Origin: Streptomyces beigongshangae
GTDB taxonomy: Bacteria > Actinomycetota > Actinomycetes > Streptomycetales > Streptomycetaceae
Direction: 5' to 3'
Length of the DNA stretch: 64,000 bases
NCBI RefSeq assembly: GCF_019710745.1
Contig: NZ_JAHKJW010000011.1
Span: 1-64,000, forward strand
Under the pieces are notes generated by a model. It made no database searches and had not been told where the DNA came from. It was given only the letters and a program-made list of their open reading frames with translations. The translations under genes and the position numbers were made by a program. Below are positions 31,786-40,198 of the stretch, in pieces (positions within the stretch are counted from its first letter, which is position 1; every line of letters starts with the position of its first letter).

Positions 31786-33021
31786 TCAGGTCCTGACCTG
31801 GACGAGGGCGTGCGTCCCGCTCGTGCGCCAGGCCCCGGCGTCCGCGTCCAGCCGTGCCAGGACGGCCGGTGCCAGTCCGGTCACGACGTCGCACTTGAGC
31901 GTGCGCAGCGCCGCCACCGGGCCGGGAAAGTACGCGGTCGCCCCGGCGAACGGCGTGGTGGCCGGCCAGTGCCGGTCGCCGACCAGACGGCGGTAGTTGA
32001 GGTCGCCCTTCATCACGGTGAGCGTGGCGGACGCGAAGTCCTCCCGCAGGTCGGCGGGCATCCGGTCGTAGGAGTGGGGTGCGCAGGAGAACGGGTGGGC
32101 GCGCAGGACCAGCCGTCCGTCGCCCACGGCCCGCCGCAGCCGCGCGCCGGTCGCCGACGCGTGGCCGGAGGCCCCGGCCAGACGGTCGAGGCAAGCGAGC
32201 GCGTCGGCGGTGGTGGCGTCGGAGACGTAGTACGGATACGGCTTGAGGTGCAGGACCACGCGGGCGGCCCGCCCGGTGGTCAGCAGGTGATCGGCGAGGA
32301 CCAGGTCGGGGAGCAGTTCCGGGCCGGCGTTGTCGGCGACGAGACAGACCTTCCCGGGCCGGCCGGCCGCGAGGACGTCCCACAGCACGGGCGAGTCGTC
32401 GACGACGAGCCCCGGCACCCTGTCGCCCGGTCCCGCCTCACCCGTGTCCAGCCGGAAGCCGAGGTCGGCGCGGTTGCCCCAGAGGGAGGAGAGCAGGAGC
32501 GTGCGGTCCCGCTCCGGCGGCGTGAGACCGGCGAGGCGGTCGAGGGCGGAGAGCTCTTCGTCCACCCCGGCGCCCGCCAGTTCGGCGTTCTTGAACGGGG
32601 CGAAGGGGTCGATGCCCCGCCACGGGCCCGGCGTGAAGTACCGCAGCGCGGCCAGGAGCCTGCGGTAGAAGAAGCTCTCCGCCCACAGGAACGGCACCTC
32701 CGCCCACTGCCGCCCGTAGTGGGGCGCGTCCCGCCACCACGCGGCATCCGGTTCGCCGTCGTCCAGCCGTCCGACCGTCCCCTGCGTGATCTCCTGGAGG
32801 AGGACGTCCAGCGCCCGCTGGAGCTCCGGCGGGTACGGGGTGGCCCGCCGTACCCGCTCGACGACGGCCGGGTGCCGTTCGTCCAGCACGCCGCGGGCGA
32901 AGGAGCCCGGGGTGCCGACGACGACGGGAGCCCGGTGGTCGGAGGCTCGGTGGTCGGATACCCGGTGGTCGGAGGCTTGGTGGTCGGGGGCCTGGTGGAG
33001 GTCGTCACGGGGGCGTGTCAT
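31786..33021 (-). CDS. ARMT1-like / DUF89 damage-control phosphatase
   Basis: 411 aa cytosolic. The DUF89 domain is seen in LLSSLWGNRADLGFRLD, CLVADNAGPELLPDLVLADHLL, VVLHLKPYPYYVSDAT and ATLTVMKGDLNYRRLVGDRHWP. The Asp/Asn pairs in VADNAGPE and MKGDLNYR are the metal-dependent phosphatase signature. Family members dephosphorylate damaged or reactive sugar phosphates. The first 35 residues are a disordered tail with five-residue SDHRA/V repeats. ATG 33021 has no clear Shine-Dalgarno; TTTACT lies 6 nt upstream, suggesting a leaderless mRNA. The open frame upstream is antisense-type shadow. Confidence 0.9.
   Translation of the reverse strand: MTRPRDDLHQAPDHQASDHRVSDHRASDHRAPVVVGTPGSFARGVLDERHPAVVERVRRATPYPPELQRALDVLLQEITQGTVGRLDDGEPDAAWWRDAPHYGRQWAEVPFLWAESFFYRRLLAALRYFTPGPWRGIDPFAPFKNAELAGAGVDEELSALDRLAGLTPPERDRTLLLSSLWGNRADLGFRLDTGEAGPGDRVPGLVVDDSPVLWDVLAAGRPGKVCLVADNAGPELLPDLVLADHLLTTGRAARVVLHLKPYPYYVSDATTADALACLDRLAGASGHASATGARLRRAVGDGRLVLRAHPFSCAPHSYDRMPADLREDFASATLTVMKGDLNYRRLVGDRHWPATTPFAGATAYFPGPVAALRTLKCDVVTGLAPAVLARLDADAGAWRTSGTHALVQVRT
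32933..32992. repeat. 15-bp minisatellite x4 in the DUF89 N-terminus
   Basis: Four units of cggtggtcggaggct with a few changes. On the minus strand it encodes SDHRA-like pentapeptides in frame. Confidence 0.8.
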
Positions 33022-33041
33022 GGTCCCAGTAAACGCCCCGG

Positions 33042-34448
33042 TCAGCCCCAACTCTGCGAGTACTGGCTGCGGTAGCGCCTGCGGCCCCGCTCCGAACGGA
33101 TGCGCAGCGCCACCAGCGCGAGCAGGCTCCCCGCGACGACGAACAGCCCGGGACCGAGGTTCCGGTAGTCCCCCAGCCGCTCCAGCGCCGAGGACGCACG
33201 GTCGGTCCGGCCCTCGGGCACCGTGTCCGCCGGGCCCATGGCCCCCGGCGGGACCGCGCCGCCGGGGGCGGTCGCGGAGGTGCCGGGCGGTACCGCGGCG
33301 CCGTCGTCGGTGCCGTCGGTGCCGTCGGACGGGGGCGCGGCCCGGCCGGCCGCCGCGGGGTCGCTCGCCAGCTTCACACCGAGCGAGTCGAGCGCCCGGG
33401 TCACCGGCTGGAAGAACGTCGTACCGCCGCTGGTGCAGTCCCCGCTGCCGCCCGAGGTGACGCCCAGGGCCAGGCCGTCGGCGAACATCGGGCCGCCGCT
33501 GTCGCCCGGTTCCGCGCACACCGTGGTCTCGATGAGGCCGGTGACCGTGCCCTGCGGGTAGTTGACCGTGGCGTTCAGCCCCGTCACCCGGCCGGACCGC
33601 AGACCGGTCGTGCTGCCGCTGCGGAAGACCTGCTGGCCGACGGCCGGGTCGGCCGCCCCCGTGATCCGTACGCCCCGGCCGCCGCCGACGGCCACGACGT
33701 CGGCGCCGCTGAGGGCGGTGCCGGGGCCGTACCGCACGAGCGAGAAGTCGCCGCCGGGGAACGAGCCGGAGACGGTGTCCCCGACCTGACGGTTCCCCTG
33801 CTGGTCCGAGAACCACGTCGTGCCGACGGGACCGCAGTGGCCGGCGGTGAGGATGAAGTTCTCCCGGCCGTTCGTCACGTTGAAGCCGGCCGAACAGCGT
33901 CCCGAGCCGGCGAAGAGCGCGTCGGCGCCGTTCAGCCGCGGGGTGAACGTGCCCTTCGTGCGCTCCATGCGCACCGACGCGCCGATGCCCTCGGCCACCT
34001 CGGTCAGCCGCGCCCACTCGGCCGCGGAGACGGTGCTGTCGGCGCGCACCACCACCTGGTTGGCCGCGTAGTCCAGCGCCCAGGAGGTGCCGGCCACCCT
34101 GGGCGCGGCCTTCAGCACCCCGGTGGCCGACCTGAGGTCGCGCATGGTGTGCCGGACGACCTTGGCGACGGCGCCGGCGTCGCGTACGTCGGCCGCGGCC
34201 CTCTCGTCGGTCACCGCGACGACCGGACGCCCTTCGGCGTCGATCCAGCTGCCCGCCGTACGGGAGGTGCCCAGTTCGGCGACCAGTTCCTGGCCCGTCC
34301 GCGCGGCCCGGGTCTCGGCGCCCGCGGTCCGCGGACCGTCCGGCGTCCCACTCGCCACGGCATGCGAGACCATCAGCCCTCCGCAGGCCAGTCCGCCGAT
34401 GGCGGCGAACCGTGCGATCCGCTGAACATTCCGTCGTGCATGCCTCAT
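33042..34448 (-). CDS. Streptogrisin-like S1 protease with C-terminal membrane anchor
   Basis: 468 aa. It has a signal peptide (about 1-33) and a propeptide, then an S1 domain with TAGHC, GDFSLVRYG and GDSGGP for the triad, plus NATVNYPQGTVTG and SGGSGDCTSGGTTFFQP as in streptogrisins. After the protease comes a Pro/Gly/Thr linker of about 65 residues, then a transmembrane helix (LGPGLFVVAGSLLALVAL) and a basic RIRSERGRRRYRSQ tail. The mature enzyme should remain tethered with its catalytic domain outside. GGGAGCC precedes ATG 34448. Close in sequence to the protease at 10391 (shared TGLNATVNYP). Confidence 0.92.
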   Translation of the reverse strand: MRHARRNVQRIARFAAIGGLACGGLMVSHAVASGTPDGPRTAGAETRAARTGQELVAELGTSRTAGSWIDAEGRPVVAVTDERAAADVRDAGAVAKVVRHTMRDLRSATGVLKAAPRVAGTSWALDYAANQVVVRADSTVSAAEWARLTEVAEGIGASVRMERTKGTFTPRLNGADALFAGSGRCSAGFNVTNGRENFILTAGHCGPVGTTWFSDQQGNRQVGDTVSGSFPGGDFSLVRYGPGTALSGADVVAVGGGRGVRITGAADPAVGQQVFRSGSTTGLRSGRVTGLNATVNYPQGTVTGLIETTVCAEPGDSGGPMFADGLALGVTSGGSGDCTSGGTTFFQPVTRALDSLGVKLASDPAAAGRAAPPSDGTDGTDDGAAVPPGTSATAPGGAVPPGAMGPADTVPEGRTDRASSALERLGDYRNLGPGLFVVAGSLLALVALRIRSERGRRRYRSQYSQSWG

Positions 34449-34697
34449 CCACGGCTCCCGTGCGACTGTCCTGACGCGACTGTCCTGACACAGCGTCACT
34501 TCCGTGGGCCTCCCGCGAGGTGGACGCCCTCCTTCAGTACGTGCCGCCGCGCAGTCCGGTTCACCGGGCCGCGCGGGCGTTCGGAGTCGGCGGGAACCCG
34601 CCCTTCCCCGGCCGGTTCTGCCGGAACGGCAACGTCCTTCCTTCCGGTGCGGACGCCCCGATGACCGGGAGCAGTGGAATCCGTTCGAGGAGGGCAC

Positions 34698-35879
34698 ATG
34701 CCGCAGGACACCGGCCCGTTCACCCCGGCGGGCGCCACGCACCGGCTGGTCGACGTTCCGGGTGGCCGGATCCACCTGGTCGAGCAGGGCACCGGACCGC
34801 TGGCCCTGCTGGTGCACGGCTTCCCCGAGCTCCGGCACTCCCGGCGCCACCGGCTCCCGGCGCTCGCCGCGGCGGGCTACCGCGCGGTGGCCCTCGGCGT
34901 ACGCGGCTACGGGCGCTCCTCGGCCCCCGACGACGCCGGGGCGTACCGGATCGGAGCCCACGTCGAGGACAACGTGGCGGTCGTCCGCGCGCTCGGCGAG
35001 GAGAACGCGGTGGTCGTCGGCCACGACCGGGGCTCCACCATCGCCGCCGGCTCCGCTGCTCAGGCCCGACGTGTTCACCGCCGTCGGGACGTCCGGTGTG
35101 CCGTACGCGCCCCGGGGCGGCATGCGGCCGTCCGACGCCTTCGCCATGATCGGCGGGAAAGAGGAGTTCTACGTCCGCTACTTCCAGGAGCCGGGCCGGG
35201 GGAGGCGGAGATCGAGCAGGACGTGCGCGGGTGGCCGGCCGGCTTCTACGCCACGCTGTCCGCCGGCACGGGGCCGGCGCCGGGGGAGGGCCCGGTCTTC
35301 TTCGTCCCGGAGGGCGGCAGGCTCCGCGACCGGTTCGTACCGGCCCGCCCGTCCTGGCTGACGGACGGGGAACTCGAGTTCTGCGCGGCCGAGTTCGAGC
35401 GGACCGGCCTCACGGGGGCGCTCAACCGCTACCGGAACATGGACCGCGACCGGGAGGACCTCGCCGCTTTCGACGGCGCACCTCTCACCCAGCCGTCGCT
35501 CTTCGTCGCCGGTGCACTGGACGCCCCCCTGAGCCGGCTGGCCGACGCGGTCGAGGCGTTCCCCGTCACCCCGCCCGGCCCGGTCTCCTCCCACCCCGTC
35601 GAGGACTGCGGCCACTGGGTCCAGCAGGAACGCCCCGACGAGGTCAACCGGATCCTGACCGACTGGCCGGCGTCCCTCCACGCCCCGACACCACCAGCGA
35701 TCGCCCCGCCCGGAGCCGGCACCTCCGGGCGGCCGGCGAACTCGCCGATGAGACGGCGGGTCACGCTCGGTGCGAGCAGCCCGTCCCCGGCGGCGACGAC
35801 CCGGATCGCGTCGATGATGTCCTCCAGGGCCATGTCCTTGACGAGGAACCCGGCGGCACCCGCCCGCAGCGCCCCGTAG
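34698..35879 (+). pseudogene. Epoxide hydrolase (alpha/beta hydrolase) with two compensating frameshifts
   Basis: From ATG 34698 (GAGGAGGGCAC upstream) the frame encodes GRIHLVEQGTGPLALLVHGFPE, GVRGYGRSSAPDD and the nucleophile elbow VVVGHDRGS of epoxide hydrolases. At about 35046-35058 homology jumps to the +1 frame (LLRPDVFTAVGTSGVPYAPRGG ... EFYVRYFQEPGR). At the G5 run 35198-35202 it returns to the original frame (GEAEIEQDVRGWPAGFY). The family C-terminus (DCGHWVQQERPDEVNRIL) is intact to about 35690, then the stop is missing and the ORF reads on into antisense of a regulator remnant. Either two sequencing errors or a decayed gene. The Asp nucleophile and final His are present in the segments. 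Confidence 0.75.
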
Positions 35880-35881
35880 AG
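35717..35881 (-). pseudogene. Response-regulator receiver-domain fragment (NarL/LuxR type)
   Basis: The minus frame encodes YGALRAGAAGFLVKDMALEDIIDAIRVVAAGDGLLAPSVTRRLIGEFAGRPEVP, about 55 residues matching the alpha4-beta5-alpha5 end of a NarL-type receiver domain, including the conserved Lys in LVKD, and the start of the linker. The N-terminal phospho-acceptor part and the C-terminal LuxR HTH are both missing. No start codon or ribosome-binding site. It directly abuts the 3' end of the epoxide hydrolase. The rest of 35882-36092 contains no gene. Confidence 0.7.
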
Positions 35882-36092
35882 ACAGCCGGCACCGTCGACG
35901 GCCACCGCTTCCGGGACCGGCCGCGCGGACTGCGGTGCGTCGGCGCGCTGCTCGACGTGCACGGCGGCCGCAGCTCCTCGCACCGCTGCCCGCGCTCACC
36001 GGCCCGGCCCCCGGCACCGTCCTGCGGCACAGCGCGACCACTGGGCGACGGCGACGTCGGAGACCCGCCCGGGAGCGGCCGGGGCCGTCGCG

Positions 36093-36866
36093 CTAGGTGG
36101 TGTGCGCGGGGCCGTAGGTCTTCGTCAGGTGGGCGAAGACGACGACGTTGCTCCGGTAGCCGGTCTTCCGGTCGTACGTGCCGCCGCAGGTGATCAGCCG
36201 CAGCTCCGGCCGGTTCCTGGTCCCGTACACCTCCTGACTGGGGAAGCGCGCCTTCTCGTACATGCGGACGGCGTCCACCGTGTACACGGCGGTGCGGCCG
36301 TCGGAGCGTCGGGCCTCGACGATCCGGCCGGGTGTCAGCGTGCTCAGGCCGGCGAAGACCGCGGGGCCGGAGCGGTTGTCCAGGTGGCCGACCATCACCG
36401 AGGTGCCCGCCTCGCCGGGAGTGGGCCCGCCCACGTACCAGCCGGCCAGCTCGGGCCGGTCGAGCGGCGGGGCGGTGAGCTGCCCCCGCCCGTCCAGCCG
36501 CAGCCCGACGAGCGGGGCGTCCAGGCCGAGGGACGGGATGCTCACGAACCTGGGCTCGGACCGCGGCAGCGGCTGCGGTGTCCGGGACGGTGGTGCCGAG
36601 GGGTCCGGCGGGGCCGGAGGGCGGACGGGAGGTTGTTCGGGAGCGGGGGTGCGCCAGGGCTCCGGTGTCGTGGAGGCGGGCGGACCCGGGGACGCCTTCG
36701 CGTCCCCGGGGTCCACCGCCGAGGCGGCGGCCGGCTCGGCGGGCCGGCCGTCGTCCTCGACCCACCAGATGCCGCCCATCACCAGGGAGAACGTCAGGAT
36801 CGCCGTTCTCGTCAGGCGGTAGGCACGCGTGCGGTACCAGGGCCTGGGCGCGTGATTATGCGGCAC
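36093..36866 (-). CDS. Class F sortase
   Basis: 257 aa. It has an N-terminal signal anchor (TAILTFSLVMGGIWWV, about 19-34), a long Pro-rich linker and a C-terminal sortase barrel. The catalytic triad is visible: VMVGHLDN (His), LRLITCGG (Cys) and TGYRSNVVVFA (Arg). Sortases join surface proteins to the cell wall or process them; class F enzymes of actinobacteria are poorly characterised. The start is GTG 36866, which overlaps the stop of the upstream surface protein gene by 11 bp, so the two are translationally coupled. Confidence 0.92.
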   Translation of the reverse strand: MPHNHAPRPWYRTRAYRLTRTAILTFSLVMGGIWWVEDDGRPAEPAAASAVDPGDAKASPGPPASTTPEPWRTPAPEQPPVRPPAPPDPSAPPSRTPQPLPRSEPRFVSIPSLGLDAPLVGLRLDGRGQLTAPPLDRPELAGWYVGGPTPGEAGTSVMVGHLDNRSGPAVFAGLSTLTPGRIVEARRSDGRTAVYTVDAVRMYEKARFPSQEVYGTRNRPELRLITCGGTYDRKTGYRSNVVVFAHLTKTYGPAHTT

Positions 36867-37533
36867 CGTCGGTCCGGCGACGCAGCTGCCGGAAGTAGAC
36901 GAAGCCGGACACGCCGACCAGGCCCACCGCGCCGGCTGCCGCGACCGCCGACACGGTCGGCGCCTCGGCGAGACCGCCGCCGCCCGCGGGCACGGCGCCG
37001 CTGGGCGTCTGCGCCTTGGCGTCGGGCTTGGCTTCCGCCTTCGCTTCGGCCTTGGCGTCGGCCTTGGCGTCGGGCTTCGCGTCCGTCCCGGTCGCGGCGG
37101 CGGGGTTGCAGTCGACCGTGAACGTCTTCTCCTTGCTCGCCCCCGCCGCACCCGTCGGCTTGAAGGTGAGCTTGTACTCGCCGTCGGGGAGCGCGAGCGT
37201 GTCCGTGTAGCCGGTGCCGATGGGGAGGGCGAGGGTGCCGGTGAGCGTGCCGCTGGCCGAGGCCGTCGGCTGCGGCTCGATGGTCCAGGTGATCCCCGGC
37301 ACGCCTTCGAAGTTGAAGGCGGACAGGTAGAACTTGCAGACCTTCGACTCGGTGCGCTGGTCGGTGGGGGACGTCGTTTCGGCATGAACCTTGACGTCAC
37401 CCTTGTCGCCGGGGGAGGGGGCGGCCTGGGCGGCCGGTGCCCCCAGGAGAGCGGTGCCGGCGAGAGCGGCGGTGGTGAGGGCTGCGGCGCCGGTACGGAT
37501 GCCGGCGGAACGGGAGAGCGGTGAGGCGGGCAT
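36856..37533 (-). CDS. Secreted surface protein with C-terminal anchor, sortase partner
   Basis: 225 aa. A signal peptide (about 1-38, cleavage AQAAPSP) is followed by an extracellular domain (about 40-145) with Cys near KVCKFYLSAFNFEG and VDCNPAAA, a Lys-Ala-Asp repeat linker (DAKADAKAEAKAEAKPDAK) and Gly stretch. It ends with a membrane helix (APTVSAVAAAGAVGLVGVSG) and a basic FRQLRRR tail. The tail layout is that of a cell-wall sorting signal, but LAEAPTV replaces LPXTG/LAXTG. CGGAGGACC precedes ATG 37533. Coupled to the class F sortase, so it is the natural candidate substrate. Confidence 0.85.
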   Translation of the reverse strand: MPASPLSRSAGIRTGAAALTTAALAGTALLGAPAAQAAPSPGDKGDVKVHAETTSPTDQRTESKVCKFYLSAFNFEGVPGITWTIEPQPTASASGTLTGTLALPIGTGYTDTLALPDGEYKLTFKPTGAAGASKEKTFTVDCNPAAATGTDAKPDAKADAKAEAKAEAKPDAKAQTPSGAVPAGGGGLAEAPTVSAVAAAGAVGLVGVSGFVYFRQLRRRTDGAA

Positions 37534-37887
37534 ACGAGGTCCTCCGAGCGAAACGATTGTCGTACAAATCGGTTGTGCACCTGACTCTCTTTCACGTTCA
37601 CCGACGGGAAACGCGACGCATCGCTGATACGACGTCAGAGATCCCTCGTCCGGCGCAACGTCCGGGGGGTCCGGGTCGTTTCGCCGTCCGCGGCAGGCGG
37701 CACGGCGCATGGCGTGGTGGATGGCGTGGCGGGCGGCACGGTGTGCGGCGCCGCGGGCGGCACGGTCGGCGGCGCGCCGCCGACCCGGCTCCGCCGTGTC
37801 CCGCGGCGCCGGACAGGACCCCGACGCTCCGGCCGAGTTCCTCCGATCACGTACGTCCCCCTGCCCACGTCCCCCTGCCCATGTCCC
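37534..37887. other. 354-bp interval without a supported gene
   Basis: The AT-richer part 37545-37610 (acaaatcggttgtgc, actctctttcacg) is likely the promoter region of the surface protein operon. The rest is (g)gcggcacgg-type GC repeats (37690-37790) in which no frame looks coding. Confidence 0.4.
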
Positions 37888-38361
37888 TCAGGAGACGTGC
37901 CGCAGCCAGACGTAGTCGACCGGCTGGCCGGCGTTCCACTCCCGGGCCGATGCGGCGGCGACCGTCTCGAACCCCGCTCCGCGGTAGCAGCGCAGCGCCA
38001 CCGCGTTGCCCGGGTGGACCCGTACGAACACGTCCGACAGGCCCGAGAGCCGGGCCTCCGCGACCAGGGCCCGCACCAGTTCGCGTCCCAGTCCCTTCCC
38101 GCGGGCCCCGGGCGCCACGACGATCCGGGCCAGTTCGACCTCGTCCCCCTCGGCGTCGAACCACAACTCCCCGTACCCCAGCACCCGTCCACCGTCCGAC
38201 AGGACACGGGCCGCCACGTCCGGCGCGTGCTGCCAGGCCGCGACGGTCTCCTCGGCGACGGGGAACTCCCGCAGCCCGCACCACATCACCGCCTCCGCCG
38301 CGGAGACGGGCCAACCCGCCACCGTCGCGGCGTGGTCGGTACCGAAGGGAAGCAACTGCAT
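37888..38361 (-). CDS. GNAT family N-acetyltransferase
   Basis: 157 aa. GNAT motif A is ELARIVVAPGARGKGLGRELVRALVAEA (about 74-101, R-G-K-G-L-G acetyl-CoA loop). Motif B follows (DVFVRVHPGNAVALRCYRGAGFE). The N-terminus (PVSAAEAVMWCGL, VAEETVAAWQ) matches a subset of acetyltransferases acting on small molecules or protein N-termini; substrate unknown. ATG 38361 has only a weak ribosome-binding site. Confidence 0.88.
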   Translation of the reverse strand: MQLLPFGTDHAATVAGWPVSAAEAVMWCGLREFPVAEETVAAWQHAPDVAARVLSDGGRVLGYGELWFDAEGDEVELARIVVAPGARGKGLGRELVRALVAEARLSGLSDVFVRVHPGNAVALRCYRGAGFETVAAASAREWNAGQPVDYVWLRHVS

Positions 38362-38502
38362 GACACGGGTCCGTTCTCGTCGTGGGACGCGGTCGGTGTC
38401 CTCCGTACCAGGATCCGCCGTCGCCGAAGCGTCGCCGCCGTGTTGAACCGGCGGGCGGGGACACGCGTATCCCTTCCCAGGAGCACCCGGAGGGAGAGCA
38501 GG

Positions 38503-39231
38503 TTGTCGACACCGTTCGACCCCGAAGAGCCGACGCGTCGCGCGCCCCTGGAGCCGACCCACGTCCTGCGCCGTCAGCAGCAGAGTTCCCTGTCGGAGCT
38601 GCTGCGGCAGGTGCGGGAGAGGGAACGCGACCCGGACGAGGGCTACGAGGTCGTCGCCGTCCCGGTGGCCGAGGACACCACATCGGCCACGGTCACGGTC
38701 ACGGTCACGGAGGACGACACCGGGGAACCGCCGCCGGTTGCCGCGGACGACGACCGGCCCGTACGACGGCCGGTGCGGCGCGAACGCCGGACCGCGCACG
38801 CGCCCGCGCACGGCCGAAGCTCCTCGCTGCGGCGTACGACGCTCGCCGTCACCGCGGTGACGGCCGCGGTGGCGGGGTTCGGCGCGGCCCTGCTGCTCAC
38901 CCGGGACGGGGACACCGCCGGTACCGCGCAGGCGCTGCCCCCTGCCGCCTCGTCCGCGCCACCGGCGTCGGCCGCCGTTCCGCAGGGCGCCGACCCGGAC
39001 GGACCCGGCACCCTGCGCGAGGGCGACAGCGGCCCGGCGGTGAGCGACCTGCAGGAACGGCTGCTGCGCATCCCGAACGTGTACGACCGGGGCACGCTCA
39101 GCGGCGTGTACGACGCCACGCTGACGGCGGCGGTGGCCCGCTTCCAGCTCTGGTACGGCATCCGGGGGGACGAGACGGGCGTGTACGGCGACGACACCCG
39201 CAACGACCTCGAAGCCCGCACGGCCTCCTGA
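38503..39231 (+). CDS. Membrane-anchored peptidoglycan-binding (PG_binding_1) protein
   Basis: 242 aa. It has a cytosolic N-terminus with STPFDPEEPTRRAPLEPTHVLRRQQQSSL and acidic linker, one transmembrane helix (about 112-133, LAVTAVTAAVAGFGAALLL), an Ala/Pro linker and a C-terminal PG_binding_1 domain (about 170-240; LREGDSGPAVSDLQERLLRI, VARFQLWYGIRGDETGVYGDDT). The domain binds cell-wall peptidoglycan. The start is TTG 38503, fixed by GGAGGGA at about 38490. It may be a cell-wall tether or an anti-sigma-like sensor with wall binding. Confidence 0.85.
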   Translation: MSTPFDPEEPTRRAPLEPTHVLRRQQQSSLSELLRQVRERERDPDEGYEVVAVPVAEDTTSATVTVTVTEDDTGEPPPVAADDDRPVRRPVRRERRTAHAPAHGRSSSLRRTTLAVTAVTAAVAGFGAALLLTRDGDTAGTAQALPPAASSAPPASAAVPQGADPDGPGTLREGDSGPAVSDLQERLLRIPNVYDRGTLSGVYDATLTAAVARFQLWYGIRGDETGVYGDDTRNDLEARTAS

Positions 39232-39357
39232 CCCGCGCACCGCCGAGCGCCCCGGTCCCGGCACGTGCACCTCGGCGGCCGACCACGCGGCCGACGCCTT
39301 TCCGCGGACCGTGCGGACCGGCGTACGGGCCCGGTCCACGCCCGTGCGCCGCGGGCG

Positions 39358-40167
39358 TCAGGGCTTGCGGGCGACTCCCCCGTACACGTCCGTCGGCTGC
39401 GGGTCGGTGCCCGGCTCGGGACGCCACAGCGGACAGGAGACGATGCCGGGGTCCAGCAGTTCGAGGCCGTCGTAGTACGCGGCGATCTGCCGGGGGCTGC
39501 GCAGCACGTACGGGACGGCGCCGGTGTCGTCGTACCCCTCCTGCGCCCGCTTCAGCTCCGCGTCGGTGTCGGTGCTGTCGTAGTGGACGAAGTAACTGCC
39601 CGGCGGCAGGGCGGCCTGGAGTCGGCGCACGATCGACCTGGCCTCCTCGTAGTCCTGGATGTGACCCAGGATGCCCATCAGCATCAGTGCGAGGGGCTTG
39701 TCGAAATCGAGTATTTCGCCTGCCGCCTCGATGATCCGCCCGGGATTGCGCAGATCGGAGTCGATGTAGTCGGTGACCCCTTCGGGTGTGCTGGTGAGCA
39801 GCGCCTGGGCGTGCCGCAGCACCAGGGGGTCGTTGTCCACGTAGACGATCCGGGACTCCGGCGCCATGCGCTGGGCGACCTGGTGGGTGTTGTCGTAGGT
39901 GGGCAGTCCGGTGCCGATGTCCAGGAACTGGCGGATGCCCAGCTCGCCGGCGACGAACGTCACGGTACGGATCAGGTATTCCCGGGAGGCGCGGGCCATC
40001 GTCTCGATGTTGGGCGCGATCCGGCGGTAGGCGTCGCCCGCCTCCCGGTCGACCTCGTAGTTGTCCTTCCCGCCCATCCAGTAGTTCCAGATGCGGGCCG
40101 AATGCGGCACCGTGGTGTCGATCCGGGAGAGGGCGTCCTGGTCGGGAGCGGTCTGGCCGTCTGCCAT
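39358..40167 (-). CDS. SAM-dependent methyltransferase (DUF574 type)
   Basis: 269 aa. The family marker SARIWNYWMGGKDNYEVDRE lies near the N-terminus, then the SAM-binding FLDIGTGLPTYDNTHQVAQ and VYVDNDPLVLRHAQALL, and YFVHYDSTDTDAELKRAQ in the C-terminal half. This family is strongly expanded in Streptomyces, with no known substrates for most members, and often sits beside XRE/DUF397 genes, as here. The codons CAT 40165-40167 define the ATG. Confidence 0.92.
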   Translation of the reverse strand: MADGQTAPDQDALSRIDTTVPHSARIWNYWMGGKDNYEVDREAGDAYRRIAPNIETMARASREYLIRTVTFVAGELGIRQFLDIGTGLPTYDNTHQVAQRMAPESRIVYVDNDPLVLRHAQALLTSTPEGVTDYIDSDLRNPGRIIEAAGEILDFDKPLALMLMGILGHIQDYEEARSIVRRLQAALPPGSYFVHYDSTDTDAELKRAQEGYDDTGAVPYVLRSPRQIAAYYDGLELLDPGIVSCPLWRPEPGTDPQPTDVYGGVARKP

Positions 40168-40198
40168 GGGGGTCTCCTGCCGTGCGTCACGCGGTCCC

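Noticed and set aside
31786..34491. 901-codon minus frame fusing the DUF89 protein with upstream protease sequence
   Set aside because: Upstream of 33021 the frame is an out-of-frame shadow of the streptogrisin gene.
37714..38502. N-terminal extension of the peptidoglycan-binding protein frame
   Set aside because: Antisense to the GNAT gene with Arg/Pro-rich shadow sequence; TTG 38503 has a good ribosome-binding site.
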